64,000 nt of DNA from Algoriphagus machipongonensis (GCF_000166275.1 NZ_CM001023.1:2979001-3043000); one strand, 5' to 3'. Numbered from the stretch's first letter, positions 44,859 to 56,701 are shown. Program-made: numbers and translations. The notes: a model not told the origin generated them from the letters alone.

Positions 44859-46055
44859 ATGAAACTTAAACTTATACCTGCTATGCTTATCCTAATGCTT
44901 TTTGGATTTCATGCATCGGCACAAGAGGCATTATTTAATGCTCAACAAATAATATCACCAGAAATACACGAGAATAGCACTGTCACTTTCAGAATGTATG
45001 CACCAAACGCAAGTTCTGTAGAAGTCACAGGAGATTTCCTTCCAACTGAAAAAATAGAAACTCCAATGGGAGAAATGGATGGACCCGGAAAAGCGAAACT
45101 AAGCAAGGATGATAAAGGAATCTGGTCTCTAACTACAGAAAGTTTGAGCCCGGAACTTTATAGCTATTCATTTATTATAGATGGACTAAGAGCTACCGAT
45201 CCCAATAATCCATTTTTAATTAGAGATGTTGCTTCTGTCACCAATGTCTTTTTAGTCGGTGAAGGCCAAGCAGCTCTTTATCGAGTAAATGATATACCTC
45301 ATGGTACTGTTGCCAGAAGATGGTATGATTCTCCAGGCTTGGACATGGACCGTAGAATTACGATCTACACTCCTCCAGGATATGAAAAATCAAATGAAAA
45401 ATTCCCTGTTCTTTATTTATTACATGGTGCTGGAGGAGACGAAGAAGCTTGGATAGCTTTGGGAAGAACGGCTCAGATCATGGATAATATGATTGCACAA
45501 GGAAAAGTAAAACCAATGATTGTGGTCATGCCAAATGGCAATGTAATCCAAGACGCTGCTCCAGGTGAAGGAAATGATGGCATGTACAAACCTCAATTTA
45601 TGGTTCCAAAGACGATGGATGGAACCTATGAAGCAAACTTTATGGATATCATAAAATTTGTAGAGAGCAACTATCAGGTGAAAGCAGATAAAGCTCACAG
45701 AGCGATCGCAGGATTATCAATGGGTGGATTTCATACGCTACATATTTCGAGATATTATCCTAATACTTTTGATTACATGGGTCTATTTTCAGCAGCGATT
45801 ATGCCGAGAGAAGACGCAACAGGAAAAGTCTACTCCGATTTTGATGAAACCCTACAAAACCAAATGGACAACGGATACAAACTGTATTGGATTGCCATCG
45901 GTAAAACTGACTTTCTCTATGATGCTAACAAAGAGTTCAGAGCGAAACTTGATGGAATGGGTATGCCCTATGAATATGTCGAATCAGAAGGTGGACATAT
46001 TTGGAGAAACTGGAGAGTCTATTTGACACAGTTTGCACCACTACTATTCAAATAA
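44859..46055 (+). CDS. Secreted CE1-type esterase with N-terminal E-set domain
   Basis: 398 residues. Signal peptide ending in ASA before QEA. Residues about 30-135 form an early-set beta-sandwich like CBM48/esterase N-terminal domains (TVTFRMYAPNASSVEVTGDF, YSYSFIIDG). The CE1 alpha/beta hydrolase domain follows: [24 protein letters not shown], nucleophile Ser287 in AGLSMGG, and the catalytic His near 382 in GGHIWRNWR. Such enzymes remove feruloyl or acetyl groups from xylan and related polysaccharides. Its closest relative in the window is the third esterase, so the pair arose by duplication. A perfect terminator follows, so it is transcribed alone. Confidence 0.92.
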   Translation: MKLKLIPAMLILMLFGFHASAQEALFNAQQIISPEIHENSTVTFRMYAPNASSVEVTGDFLPTEKIETPMGEMDGPGKAKLSKDDKGIWSLTTESLSPELYSYSFIIDGLRATDPNNPFLIRDVASVTNVFLVGEGQAALYRVNDIPHGTVARRWYDSPGLDMDRRITIYTPPGYEKSNEKFPVLYLLHGAGGDEEAWIALGRTAQIMDNMIAQGKVKPMIVVMPNGNVIQDAAPGEGNDGMYKPQFMVPKTMDGTYEANFMDIIKFVESNYQVKADKAHRAIAGLSMGGFHTLHISRYYPNTFDYMGLFSAAIMPREDATGKVYSDFDETLQNQMDNGYKLYWIAIGKTDFLYDANKEFRAKLDGMGMPYEYVESEGGHIWRNWRVYLTQFAPLLFK

Positions 46056-46058
46056 TAC

Positions 46059-46099
46059 AAATGGCCTATGGAACAATTATTCCATAGGCCATTTTTTTT
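46059..46099 (+). terminator. Strong rho-independent terminator after the first esterase
   Basis: Perfect 15-bp stem, AAATGGCCTATGGAA / TTCCATAGGCCATTT, with a 6-base loop and a T-run. It separates the first esterase gene from the other two. Confidence 0.94.
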
Positions 46100-46101
46100 A
46101 A

Positions 46102-48176
<2,075 letters not shown>

Positions 48177-48225
48177 GCTTTTTCGATAATATTATTCTCA
48201 ATAACTTAAATTATCAATCAGTAAG

Positions 48226-48271
48226 AAGTCGAAGTCCAAAGTTTAAAAACTTCTGGATTTCGACTTTTTTT
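48226..48271 (+). terminator. Terminator after the esterase pair
   Basis: Stem of 12 bp (AAGTCGAAGTCC / GGATTTCGACTT) containing one G-U pair in the + strand RNA, followed by T7. This supports + strand use after the third esterase. The rest of the 354-base gap up to 48530 shows no gene. Confidence 0.88.
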
Positions 48272-48530
48272 ATTGTGAATCCAATCAGGTTTTGAATTAA
48301 AAACTCCTCCTTTTTCATAAGTAATGATAGACACTGCACCAGATTTCATTAAGATCTATAAAAAATAAACCGGCTAGTCATAACAAGTTTGATTTGAATG
48401 TGTTGACCTTGAAATGAATGCCTAAAACTGTATTAGATTTCATTTTGTATTTTAATAGAAACAATGCGATTAAATTTATAAAGTCACGATGCTTAAGGCA
48501 TCCTGAAAATCTAAAAGAAACCCAACTCAT

Positions 48531-49412
48531 ATGAAAAAATTAACCTTTCTTACTTTGGCTTTTCTCCTCTGCCATCAACTTTCTTTTGCCCAGTCAGGAA
48601 TGGAAAATGTGACTATCACTTCTGAACAATTAGCACCCAATATTTATGTACTTTTTGGTTCAGGCGGAAATATAGGTTTGGCAGTAGGCGAAGAATATGC
48701 TTACATGATTGATGATCAATTCGGTCAGCTTTCAGAAAAAATATTAACTACTGTTAGAGAAATTACTGATAAACCCCTCAAATATGTTGTCAATACACAT
48801 TGGCACGGTGATCATGTCGGCGGCAATGAAAACATGGCCAATGCGGGAGCCACTATCGTAGCGAATGATGCGGTAAGAAGAAGAATGAGCCAACCCAAGC
48901 CTGGAGAAGCAACCCCTACTACAGCATACAAAGCTCTACCTGAAATTACTTTTTCAGATGAAATGACTATTCATTTAGACCCCAACAACACCATGATGAT
49001 CTTTCATATGGAAAATGCACATACAGATGGAGATTCTTTCATTTATTTTCCTGAAAGTAATGTGATCCACTTAGCTGATAATTTTCCGAATGGTGGATAT
49101 CCTTTTATAGACATCAACTCAAATGGTGATATAGAAGGTTTGATTACCAACCTCAATAGAGCTTTATTTTTAGTAAACGATCAAACCAAAATTATTCCTG
49201 GTCATGGAAAAATAGCGGACAGGGAAACACTAAAAGCTTATAGAGATATGGTAGACACCGTACGGGAGCGTGTTAAAAGCGCCAAATCCCAAGGTAAAAG
49301 TCTAGATGAAATTCAGAAAATGGGACTATCTAAGGAATGGGATGAGGATTTTGGTAAAGGTTTTATCAATCCAGAAAGATTTATCGAATCTGTATTTAAA
49401 ACAGTAGATTAA
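48531..49412 (+). CDS. Secreted metallo-beta-lactamase fold hydrolase
   Basis: 293 residues with Sec signal peptide (cleavage after SFA). Zinc site HxHxDH is present as THWHGDH with His90, His92, Asp94 and His95; the later ligands are the His in ENAHTDGD and the His in PGHGK. Such a complete site marks an active MBL-fold hydrolase of the 'beta-lactamase/cyclase-like' type common in Cytophagales. The substrate is unknown and it need not be an antibiotic resistance enzyme. It has its own terminator; the upstream 350 bases are AT-rich without gene. Confidence 0.9.
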   Translation: MKKLTFLTLAFLLCHQLSFAQSGMENVTITSEQLAPNIYVLFGSGGNIGLAVGEEYAYMIDDQFGQLSEKILTTVREITDKPLKYVVNTHWHGDHVGGNENMANAGATIVANDAVRRRMSQPKPGEATPTTAYKALPEITFSDEMTIHLDPNNTMMIFHMENAHTDGDSFIYFPESNVIHLADNFPNGGYPFIDINSNGDIEGLITNLNRALFLVNDQTKIIPGHGKIADRETLKAYRDMVDTVRERVKSAKSQGKSLDEIQKMGLSKEWDEDFGKGFINPERFIESVFKTVD

Positions 49413-49428
49413 TCCCATTTTTAAAATT

Positions 49429-49460
49429 AAAAAGCGAGGTTTAAAGCCTCGCTTTTTTTG
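49429..49460 (+). terminator. Rho-independent terminator after the MBL-fold gene
   Basis: AAAGCGAGG (49431-49439) / CCTCGCTTT (49447-49455), 7-base loop, T7 tail. Confidence 0.93.
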
Positions 49461-49662
49461 CCATTTCCTCACGATCCAGAAAGGACCCTCAATTTCTAAG
49501 TGGGATTTTAGATTTTCCTTCAGGTGTTAAATCACTTTAATCATTTGATATCTTGGTATTTAAAAAGAGCTAAAAATGGCTTTAATTTAAATTAACCTTG
49601 TAAAATCAATAACTAATGTTAACTTATATCGTATAAAAAGTGAATCTCTTTAAAATACTACT

Positions 49663-50004
49663 ATGAAACTATTTTATATCACTGGTGTAATTTTTACTCT
49701 CCCTATCTTCAGCGGCTTTTCACAAGAGTTCAATAAAAAATTTCATTTGGGAAAACCAATGAATGAGTATAATATAAAGAATATCAACCCTTTTCAGGAT
49801 CAAAGTCCTTACGCACAATTTAAATCATTTCAGGAGCTAAATAAAGGCGTCATTCCTCTGGATCGGGAAATCAAATTTTTTAAAGCCCCTGTTCTTAAAC
49901 CTAGAGAAATGCCCATAGCAAGACTAGAATCTAATGATCCTATGCCAATAAAACATTTTGATTCTGCTATGGAATATACCTTACTGATTAAACCTTCAAA
50001 ATAA
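49663..50004 (+). CDS. Small secreted protein of unknown function
   Basis: 113 residues. Signal peptide (hydrophobic core FYITGVIFTLPIFSGF, cleavage near FSQ). The mature part of about 92 residues is basic and Pro-rich (VIPLDREIKFFKAPVLKPREMPIA) with no cysteine and no known motif. Flanking bases show no terminator directly after it. I do not recognise the family; it could be a lineage-specific envelope protein. Confidence rests on the signal peptide and clean start. Confidence 0.65.
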   Translation: MKLFYITGVIFTLPIFSGFSQEFNKKFHLGKPMNEYNIKNINPFQDQSPYAQFKSFQELNKGVIPLDREIKFFKAPVLKPREMPIARLESNDPMPIKHFDSAMEYTLLIKPSK

Positions 50005-50180
50005 GGCAGGTACTAATTTCCTTTTTTGATCATCCGTAAAGTAGATCCTACTTTACTTGAATGATTTCATTTCATTTATAATTAAGGCTAAACCATTTTT
50101 TCAATTCTTGGTTATTTCCCTGATGAATATCAGACAAATTCATTCTGATTTTGTATTTTAATGTCAAACCAGAATAACCT

Positions 50181-50654
50181 ATGGAAGAAGCCAACCGAAT
50201 TAAAAGCCTCTTTGCCAAACAATTCGATGGTAAGCCTTGGTTAGGAGTCAATTTCACCGAAAAATTGCAGGAAGTGACACCCGAAATGGCTGCTTATAAA
50301 ATCACTCCGGATACAAATTCCATTTGGGAGATACTAAACCATATCATTGGCTGGAGAGAAGTGGTTCTACAAGGATTCCCACAGAATGGATATATCACCC
50401 CAAGTCATAATTACCTGCACCCCGTAGAAAATACAAGTTATTTAGAATGGGAACATACGCTGGTTAGACTTAAAGATTCTCAGCAAGATTGGACAGAGTT
50501 TTTTGAAACATTGGATGAATCGATTTTTGATCAGCCTTTTGGTGATAAACCCTATACCTATTACGAATTGATGTTGGGAATTTTACACCATGACATTTAT
50601 CACTTAGGTCAGATATCATTATTAATCAAGCTAATACCAAAAAGGCTTAAATAA
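50181..50654 (+). CDS. DinB family protein (DinB-like metal-binding four-helix bundle)
   Basis: 157 residues. The three histidine ligands of the DinB/YfiT fold are visible: His54 in ILNHIIGWRE, His137 in LHHDIYH and His141. LGQISLLIK closes the last helix. Members bind Ni or Zn and serve as thiol transferases or are of unknown role; the name comes from a Bacillus damage-inducible gene. Single gene between AT-rich gaps. No paired gene suggests a partner. Confidence 0.9.
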   Translation: MEEANRIKSLFAKQFDGKPWLGVNFTEKLQEVTPEMAAYKITPDTNSIWEILNHIIGWREVVLQGFPQNGYITPSHNYLHPVENTSYLEWEHTLVRLKDSQQDWTEFFETLDESIFDQPFGDKPYTYYELMLGILHHDIYHLGQISLLIKLIPKRLK

Positions 50655-50722
50655 TTTTATTTTCACTTAGCTTAAAAACCTTCCTCCCATCATTTATTAA
50701 ATTTTTCAAAAAAACAGTTCCT

Positions 50723-50730
50723 TACTTTTG
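50723..50730 (+). promoter_or_regulatory. -7 element of the FAD oxidoreductase gene
   Basis: TACTTTTG matches TAnnTTTG, 17 bases before the ATG at 50748. The -33 region is T-rich without a clear TTTG. Confidence 0.45.
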
Positions 50731-50747
50731 TTTTTAAACCGGATAGT

Positions 50748-52682
50748 ATGGCGAAGAATAAAATTAGCGAGAAACAACTAGGCTTAAATACCAAAATCAG
50801 CAGACGAGACTTTGTAAACTCCACTTTGATGGGAGTTGGAGGATCTTTGTTGAGTGCCGCAGCACCAATTTCTTTGCTACCCGGATGTGGACCAAAAGCA
50901 GCACCAGCAATAGAAAAAGATGCATGGACTGGATTTGGTGCCGTAGGTGATTATGCCAATTCTTCTGGTAACACAAAAGCTGTCATGGAAGCAGCACATA
51001 AAATCCGAGATGGCTTTTACCAAGAAAAACAGTTGGAAACAAATTCATCAGAAGAGCTTTTTGATGTCATCATTGTGGGTGGTGGAATGAGTGGATTGGG
51101 AGCAGCTCATCATTTCAAAAAGAACGCTGACTCCTCTCAAAAATGCCTTTTGTTAGAGAACCATCCCATTTACGGAGGTGAAGCCAAAAGAAACGAATTT
51201 CTAGTAAATGGGCAATTGCTGATGGGACCTCAGGGTTCCAATGACTTTGGAGTCCCTGCCAAAGGATCAGGAAATTTGACTGACCAACTTTTTGAGGAAT
51301 TGAAAATCCCAAGAACGTTTGAATTCCAAGATTGGTCATCAGACCTTACTCCTCTGAATTTCGGTTTGGATAACTATGCCCATATGACCGGAGTAGCTGA
51401 ATCCAAAGTGGATATCGGTTACTTTTTCAAAAATGGGGAGGGTATCGAAAAGCCCACTTGGTTCAATAACATTTGGCGAGATGACTTAGCAAATGCTCCC
51501 TATTCTGAAAACCTGAAACAAGAATTACTTAAATGGCGGTATTTCACTCCTGAAAATAAAGGATTGGAGTTTAGCAAGATGCTAGACAGCATGACTTATA
51601 AAGAATACCTAGAAAATGAATTGAAGTTTTCTTCCAGAGTCACCGAGTACATTGATCCTGTGATCGGATTGATTAATGGCGCAGGATCTGATGCGATTTC
51701 TGCTTTTGCAGCCTCTCAAATTGGCATGCCTGCTACAGGAAGGTCAAGAGGAAAGGATGCCTCACTCCCACTTTCATTTCCTGGTGGCAACACTACCTTT
51801 TCAAGATTCATGGTCAAAGATCTCATTCCAGGTTCGATTGGAGGCAAACATACTTTTGAAGATATCACCAATCAAAAAGTAAACTTCTCCTCTCTTGATC
51901 AAGAAGGAAACCCAATAAAGTTAAGGATGAACGCGACTGTGATTTCGGTTCAGCATGAAGGAGATCCAGAAACTGCAGAAAGGGTAAAAGTGATCTATGA
52001 AAAAGGAGGTAAACTCTTTGAAGTGAAAGCAAAATCAGTCATCATGGCTTCCGGTGGTTGGGTAAATAAACATATCATCAAAGATTTAACACCAGAAATC
52101 CAACAAGCATATTCGGAATTCACCTATGCACCAGCCCTTATTGCCAATGTCGCCTTAACCAACTGGCGATTTATGTACAAGTTGGGAATTACGGCTGCAC
52201 AATGGTTTGGGGATGGCTTTGGCTTTTCTTGTAATATCCGTAAGACCATGAATATCGGTTCTTATGCCCCACCTTTACACCCAGACAAACCAGCTGTTTT
52301 AACATTTTATTTTGGAGCCCATACTCCCGGTTTACCTCTAGCTCAGCAAAATATTCAAGCGAGAATGAAAGTGTTTGGTACTTCCTTCTTTGACTATGAA
52401 AAGCAATTGAGAACTCAACTATTAGAACAATTTGGAGCCTCTGGGTTTGACCCAGAAAAAGACATTGCAGGAATTACTTTGAACAGGTGGGGACATGCCA
52501 GAATTACCCAAGGGCCTGGATTCTATTTTGGTAAAGACGGAAAAGAATCTCCCAGAGAGGCTGTTCAGAAAGGTTATGGGAGAATTATTTTTGGACATTC
52601 TGAATTGAATGGGCATCAAAACTGGATTGGTGGAGTAACCCAAGGTTACGAAGCCTCAGAAAAAGCATTGGCTTTGACATAA
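50748..52682 (+). CDS. Tat-exported FAD/NAD(P)-dependent oxidoreductase (flavin amine oxidoreductase-like)
   Basis: 644 residues. Twin-arginine signal at ISRRDFVNS (Arg19-Arg20), then a hydrophobic stretch and LLPGC, so it may be a Tat lipoprotein (Cys47). The FAD-binding Rossmann motif is VGGGMSGLGAAHHF at about 110-123, followed by YGGEAKRNEF and GPQGSNDFGVP. A second dinucleotide segment with SVIMASGGWVNKH closes the flavin fold. It resembles the spermidine-dehydrogenase-like/NAD(P)-binding proteins of Bacteroidota, but a precise substrate is not evident. It folds in the cytosol with FAD and acts in the periplasm. Single gene with a shared terminator. Confidence 0.82.
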   Translation: MAKNKISEKQLGLNTKISRRDFVNSTLMGVGGSLLSAAAPISLLPGCGPKAAPAIEKDAWTGFGAVGDYANSSGNTKAVMEAAHKIRDGFYQEKQLETNSSEELFDVIIVGGGMSGLGAAHHFKKNADSSQKCLLLENHPIYGGEAKRNEFLVNGQLLMGPQGSNDFGVPAKGSGNLTDQLFEELKIPRTFEFQDWSSDLTPLNFGLDNYAHMTGVAESKVDIGYFFKNGEGIEKPTWFNNIWRDDLANAPYSENLKQELLKWRYFTPENKGLEFSKMLDSMTYKEYLENELKFSSRVTEYIDPVIGLINGAGSDAISAFAASQIGMPATGRSRGKDASLPLSFPGGNTTFSRFMVKDLIPGSIGGKHTFEDITNQKVNFSSLDQEGNPIKLRMNATVISVQHEGDPETAERVKVIYEKGGKLFEVKAKSVIMASGGWVNKHIIKDLTPEIQQAYSEFTYAPALIANVALTNWRFMYKLGITAAQWFGDGFGFSCNIRKTMNIGSYAPPLHPDKPAVLTFYFGAHTPGLPLAQQNIQARMKVFGTSFFDYEKQLRTQLLEQFGASGFDPEKDIAGITLNRWGHARITQGPGFYFGKDGKESPREAVQKGYGRIIFGHSELNGHQNWIGGVTQGYEASEKALALT

Positions 52683-52683
52683 A

Positions 52684-52717
52684 AAAAGCACCTGCAGAAA
52701 TATCCACAGGTGCTTTT
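52684..52717. terminator. Bidirectional terminator between convergent genes
   Basis: AAAAGCACCTG (52684-52694) / CAGGTGCTTTT (52707-52717). A-run on one side gives T7 on the minus strand; the + strand T-run is shorter. Serves mainly the peptidase gene below. Confidence 0.88.
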
Positions 52718-52736
52718 AAGCTCAATTATAATTTTT

Positions 52737-54812
52737 TTATCTAACCTTCTCCTTGTAATCAGTCACCAGGTGTTCGATGAAAAACTCCATCATTCTATCC
52801 CTGTTCAAAGCCGTATGACCTCCATCAGGAGCTATTTGAACTTCAATACTCTTTCCAGCATTTTGGAAAGCTTTGATTAGCTGAAGTGTATTGGATGGGT
52901 GTACATTATTATCTGCTGTCCCATAAAAAAGCAATAATTCACCTTCAAGCTGATCAGCCATTTCCATTAAGCTAAATCTATTGTAGCCTTCCAAATTGGT
53001 CTCCAAAGTACCCATGAAACGCTCTGTATAGATATTATCATAATTTCTCCAATCTGTCACAGAAGAGTTTGCTACAGCTGCATGAATCAACTCTGGAAAT
53101 CTCAATAGCATGGTAGCAGCGGTTGTTCCTCCATAAGAAGTCCCATAAACGCCTACTCTATCTTTGTCAAAGTAAGGTCTGTCATGTAAAGCTTTAATTC
53201 CTTCAGCAAAGTCATCCATTTCAACCAATCCAAGATTTCCATACAATTGGTCAAGTAGTTTTTTACCTCGACCACGTACGTTTCTACCGTCGATGTTTAA
53301 CACCAAGAAACCATATTCCGTCAATGGATCTGGATAAGCGAAATTTTCTCTAAATGCATTTGTTGCTGGCCCTCCGTAATTACTTAAAATCACTGGATAT
53401 TTCTTAGATGGATCAAAATCTGAAGGGAAATGAATCATTCCATGCAATTCAGTTACCCCATCTGCAGAGGTAAATGTGTATACTTCAACCTTTTTTAAGC
53501 CTAACTCCTCAAACTTACTCATATCACTTTCAGCAAGTTCAGCTACAACTTTACCCTTCGAATTCACCAAATTGGTAAAAGGAGCAACATCATGTTTTTG
53601 AGCAACATCCACAAAATATTTTCCATCAGGAGAAATAGCAACCGAATGGTTGAAGGCTGGATCTGTCAATTGAGTATCCTTAGTTCCATCTATTTCCACA
53701 CGGTGTAATTGCATGAGCATGTGATTTTCACCGGATCTAGCCATGTAATACAATAATCCTTCTTCTTCGTCTACTCGGACGATATTTGAGACCTCAAAAG
53801 GATGAGAAGTAATAGCATTTACCAAGGTCCCATCAAAATTGTATAGGTAATAATTATTAAATCCTGATCTTTCAGATGCCCAGATAAAATGCTCTCCATC
53901 TTCCAACACTTCCATTTCTGGAGAGTTTACCACAAAACTAGGAAGCCATTCTTCATGAATAATTGTTCTACTTTTACCTGTCTCTGGGTTAGCAGCTCTT
54001 AGTTCCAAGGTATTCTGTAATCTATTGGTACTGTGATACAATAACTCCTTGCCATCAGGAGTCCAAGAAACCCCATAAATATAGGTTCCTAAATCTCCAT
54101 CGTTAAAGGCCTTGCCATCGCGAATATCCAACTCGGTAATTTCTTTGGTTTCTAAATCATAAACCATCAAATCAACAGGAAGATTAGGTTCTCCCACTTT
54201 TGGGTAAGCTTCCACTTCCAAAGAGTCATAAAGTGAGAGTTGATCCAAAAGCACATAATACTTTTTGACATCCTTCTCTACAAATCTGTAAAACGCCACT
54301 TTTTTGCTATCTGGAGACCACCACATTGCTGTGATTTGTCCAAGTTCCTCTCCATAAACCCAAGTTGCAATACCATATTTTACTTGGTTTTCTTCATTCC
54401 CGTCGGTTGTAATTGGCACCACATTACTTCCATCAGGATTGCTGATATACATATTGCGGTCTTGAGTGAAGGCTTTTAGTTTACCATCTGGGGACTCAGC
54501 AGAAGCAAATTGTCTACCTCTCGCTGGGCGGTTATATCTTCTTCTTTCTGGTCTAGATGCCTCACCTATCTCTTCTGTGGTTTTCTTTTTGACATCATAC
54601 CTATAAATTTTGCCACTTTGAACGTACTCAAAACTATCTCCATCTTCGCTCCAATTGGCAGAAATTGCTCCGGATTTCACAGAGGAATAGATCTGTGGAG
54701 CCATATTTCTATACTGTTCATAACCAGGCATCGCTTTCAGCTTATCCTGTGCTTGTGTCATCGTAAAAGTAGCTAATGAGGCAGCTACCATAAGAATGAA
54801 CTTATACTTCAT
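52737..54812 (-). CDS. Dipeptidyl peptidase IV-type S9 serine peptidase, secreted
   Basis: 691 residues with Sec signal peptide (cleavage near TQA). The N-terminal part is a DPP-IV beta-propeller with W-SPDS-KVAFYR and SWTPDGKELLYHS turns. The C-terminal prolyl-oligopeptidase catalytic domain contains nucleophile Ser559 in YGTSYGG, Asp634 in GTADNNVHP and His666 in GGHTALN. The propeller region contains YGEELG, close to the DPP-IV Glu-Glu motif that binds the substrate N-terminus. It would release Xaa-Pro dipeptides from peptides outside the cell. Single gene, minus strand. Confidence 0.94.
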   Translation of the reverse strand: MKYKFILMVAASLATFTMTQAQDKLKAMPGYEQYRNMAPQIYSSVKSGAISANWSEDGDSFEYVQSGKIYRYDVKKKTTEEIGEASRPERRRYNRPARGRQFASAESPDGKLKAFTQDRNMYISNPDGSNVVPITTDGNEENQVKYGIATWVYGEELGQITAMWWSPDSKKVAFYRFVEKDVKKYYVLLDQLSLYDSLEVEAYPKVGEPNLPVDLMVYDLETKEITELDIRDGKAFNDGDLGTYIYGVSWTPDGKELLYHSTNRLQNTLELRAANPETGKSRTIIHEEWLPSFVVNSPEMEVLEDGEHFIWASERSGFNNYYLYNFDGTLVNAITSHPFEVSNIVRVDEEEGLLYYMARSGENHMLMQLHRVEIDGTKDTQLTDPAFNHSVAISPDGKYFVDVAQKHDVAPFTNLVNSKGKVVAELAESDMSKFEELGLKKVEVYTFTSADGVTELHGMIHFPSDFDPSKKYPVILSNYGGPATNAFRENFAYPDPLTEYGFLVLNIDGRNVRGRGKKLLDQLYGNLGLVEMDDFAEGIKALHDRPYFDKDRVGVYGTSYGGTTAATMLLRFPELIHAAVANSSVTDWRNYDNIYTERFMGTLETNLEGYNRFSLMEMADQLEGELLLFYGTADNNVHPSNTLQLIKAFQNAGKSIEVQIAPDGGHTALNRDRMMEFFIEHLVTDYKEKVR

Positions 54813-55068
54813 AATAATTTGGGTTAAATAATATCCAGCTGCGATAATACTATTTTTTAGCTTAAAAATGGAGGTTTTATTGACCTGTGGAGCTATGGGT
54901 AAGTTTAAATCAGATTTAGCTTATCCTGTGGTCTGTGAGCTTTGAACCGATCCTTGACCCCAAATGACTCCAATTGTATTCAAGGTTTTAATTGAGGGTA
55001 TTCATATTTTTTTATACCATTTTAAGTTCCTAATCTTGGCACACTAAAACACCTCACTTTGTCTTAGA

Positions 55069-56304
55069 ATGCCCCAGCCAATTTCCCAAAGCAATAGAAT
55101 TGAGTTACTAGATATTTTTCGTGGTTTTGCAGTTTTCGGAATCTTTGTAGTCAATATAGAAATCATGAATTGTGCCTTCCCTAATCAGGAAGTGTTTAGC
55201 CAGCAATGGGAATCAGGTTGGAGCACATTTATATTTCGGGTGATGCAGCTGTTCTTTTATAGCAAGTTCTTTCCCGTTTTTTCCTTTTTGTTTGGACTTG
55301 GCATCAGTATGCAGGCTATCAAAATGAAGGAAAGTGGCACTGCTTCCATCACATTTTTTATAAGAAGAATGTTCTTTCTTTTTCTCCTTGGCCTAGTTCA
55401 TATCATTTTCCTCTGGAACGGAGATGTGATTCATCTTTATGCGATTCTTGGACTATTTATTCTAATCATTTTACCCTTATCGAAACGCATGCTATTAGTT
55501 CTAGTAGCATTAGTTTTACTTTTCCCATTTTACGATCAGATTGCAAGTTTCCTTTTCGAAAAAATTCAATTTTCTCCCGAATACTTTTTAGCTAATTACT
55601 CTTCCAATGAGATTACAGAAATCCTAAGAAATGGTCCCTATCTCAAGTCTATTGAATTTAGGATTGATGAATACTTTGCAAATATCCCACTGTTATTCTT
55701 TTACCTGGCACCGATAGCTTTTGCTATGTTTTTGCTAGGCGTTTTTTTTGGAAAGAACCAATATCATAAGGATTTAAAGTCCCTTGTTAAATTGATTAAG
55801 AAACCAGTGATTATCACAATGGTTATCAGTAATTTATACAGAGTTATTTTTATCTTTCTTTTACCAGATTGGGGGATCTATAGAAACGAATTTCTTAGAC
55901 CTGTATTTTTTAAGTTGATGTATTTATCAGACCTAGCTTTTGGTCTGTTTTACTTATGGTTAATTGCTTATATATGGCATTATACGCCATGGAAAAAATG
56001 GCTTGAACCTTTGAAATATCCAGGGAGGATGGCATTAACTAATTACATTTTCCAAAGTGTTTTTGGCTTGATTATTTTTTCCTCACTTGGCTTCGGATTA
56101 TATGAAAAGCTTAGCCCAATGGCCAGTTTTATCATTGCAATTATTGTCTTTTTGATTCAAGTGATTTATAGTAAAATTTGGCTTTCCTATTTTATTTATG
56201 GCCCTTTGGAATGGGCATGGAGATGTTTTACCTATTTAAAAATCTTTCCAATTAGGTTAACCAAACAGCAACTCTCTAAGGATCAGAAACACGAATCAAA
56301 ATGA
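55069..56304 (+). CDS. DUF418 membrane protein
   Basis: 411 residues with about ten hydrophobic helices. The N-terminus SNRIELLDIFRGFAVFGIFVVNI matches the DUF418 opening (the R-x-x-x-LD-x-LRG motif, here with FRG), and PLKYPGRMALTNYIFQSVFG and EWAWRCFTYLK are the conserved C-terminal blocks. The family is predicted to be a membrane transporter or acyltransferase-like protein and has no assigned role. Single gene; the 180 bases after it hold a weak hairpin without a T-run and then the GH88 operon. Confidence 0.9.
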   Translation: MPQPISQSNRIELLDIFRGFAVFGIFVVNIEIMNCAFPNQEVFSQQWESGWSTFIFRVMQLFFYSKFFPVFSFLFGLGISMQAIKMKESGTASITFFIRRMFFLFLLGLVHIIFLWNGDVIHLYAILGLFILIILPLSKRMLLVLVALVLLFPFYDQIASFLFEKIQFSPEYFLANYSSNEITEILRNGPYLKSIEFRIDEYFANIPLLFFYLAPIAFAMFLLGVFFGKNQYHKDLKSLVKLIKKPVIITMVISNLYRVIFIFLLPDWGIYRNEFLRPVFFKLMYLSDLAFGLFYLWLIAYIWHYTPWKKWLEPLKYPGRMALTNYIFQSVFGLIIFSSLGFGLYEKLSPMASFIIAIIVFLIQVIYSKIWLSYFIYGPLEWAWRCFTYLKIFPIRLTKQQLSKDQKHESK

Positions 56305-56426
56305 TTTCCTAATCAGGAATCATAAATTTACTATTGGCAGCAAACGATTTCGTTAATTCTTGCGGTGATTCACTCAATTGCCCTATTGATCAGGCTAGCT
56401 ATTAAAAGTATAATTGCTATTTTAAG

Positions 56427-56455
56427 CCAAATTTGGTCATTGATTTTGGCCATTG
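56427..56455 (+). promoter_or_regulatory. Possible operator ahead of the GH88 operon
   Basis: A CCAAATTTGG palindrome (56427-56436) overlaps a direct repeat TTTGGTCATTG (56432-56442) and TTTGGCCATTG (56445-56455), 34 bases before the first start codon. The repeated motif suggests a regulator site, but no promoter box is clear. Confidence 0.33.
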
Positions 56456-56488
56456 TTCTTTTTACCAAATAACTTCAAACCCATTAAC

Positions 56489-56701
56489 ATGAAATTCAAA
56501 CTTTGGAACCTATTGGTTCTGTTGGTCGTCATTTTGACCGCAGTAACTTATTTATTTCTATTCCAAGAAAACCAAGAAGACCCCAAAATTGGAGCAGTAC
56601 CCTACATTTTTTGGACAGGATTTATCGTCACAGTGGTCATTGTATTTGCCACATTCTTAGGTTCAAAGTTTTTTCCATTTGAAGACCCCAAAAAATCATG
56701 A
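56489..56701 (+). CDS. Small two-helix membrane protein, symporter partner
   Basis: 70 residues from ATG 56489. Two membrane helices: NLLVLLVVILTAVTYLFLF and AVPYIFWTGFIVTVVIVFATFLG. The stop overlaps the start of the symporter gene as ATGA, so the two are translationally coupled. This layout recalls small subunits next to sodium:solute symporters such as the DUF997 protein of PanF-type systems, but I cannot claim the family. First gene of the GH88 operon. Confidence 0.72.
   Translation: MKFKLWNLLVLLVVILTAVTYLFLFQENQEDPKIGAVPYIFWTGFIVTVVIVFATFLGSKFFPFEDPKKS

Noticed and set aside
48531..49412. Interpretation of the MBL-fold protein as an antibiotic resistance beta-lactamase
   Set aside because: The zinc motif fits, but so do many non-lactamase MBL hydrolases; there is no resistance context, so only the fold is claimed.
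56301..56324. Hairpin after the DUF418 gene (ATGATTTCCT / AGGAATCAT)
   Set aside because: Stem has a bulge and no following T-run, so it is not a convincing terminator.
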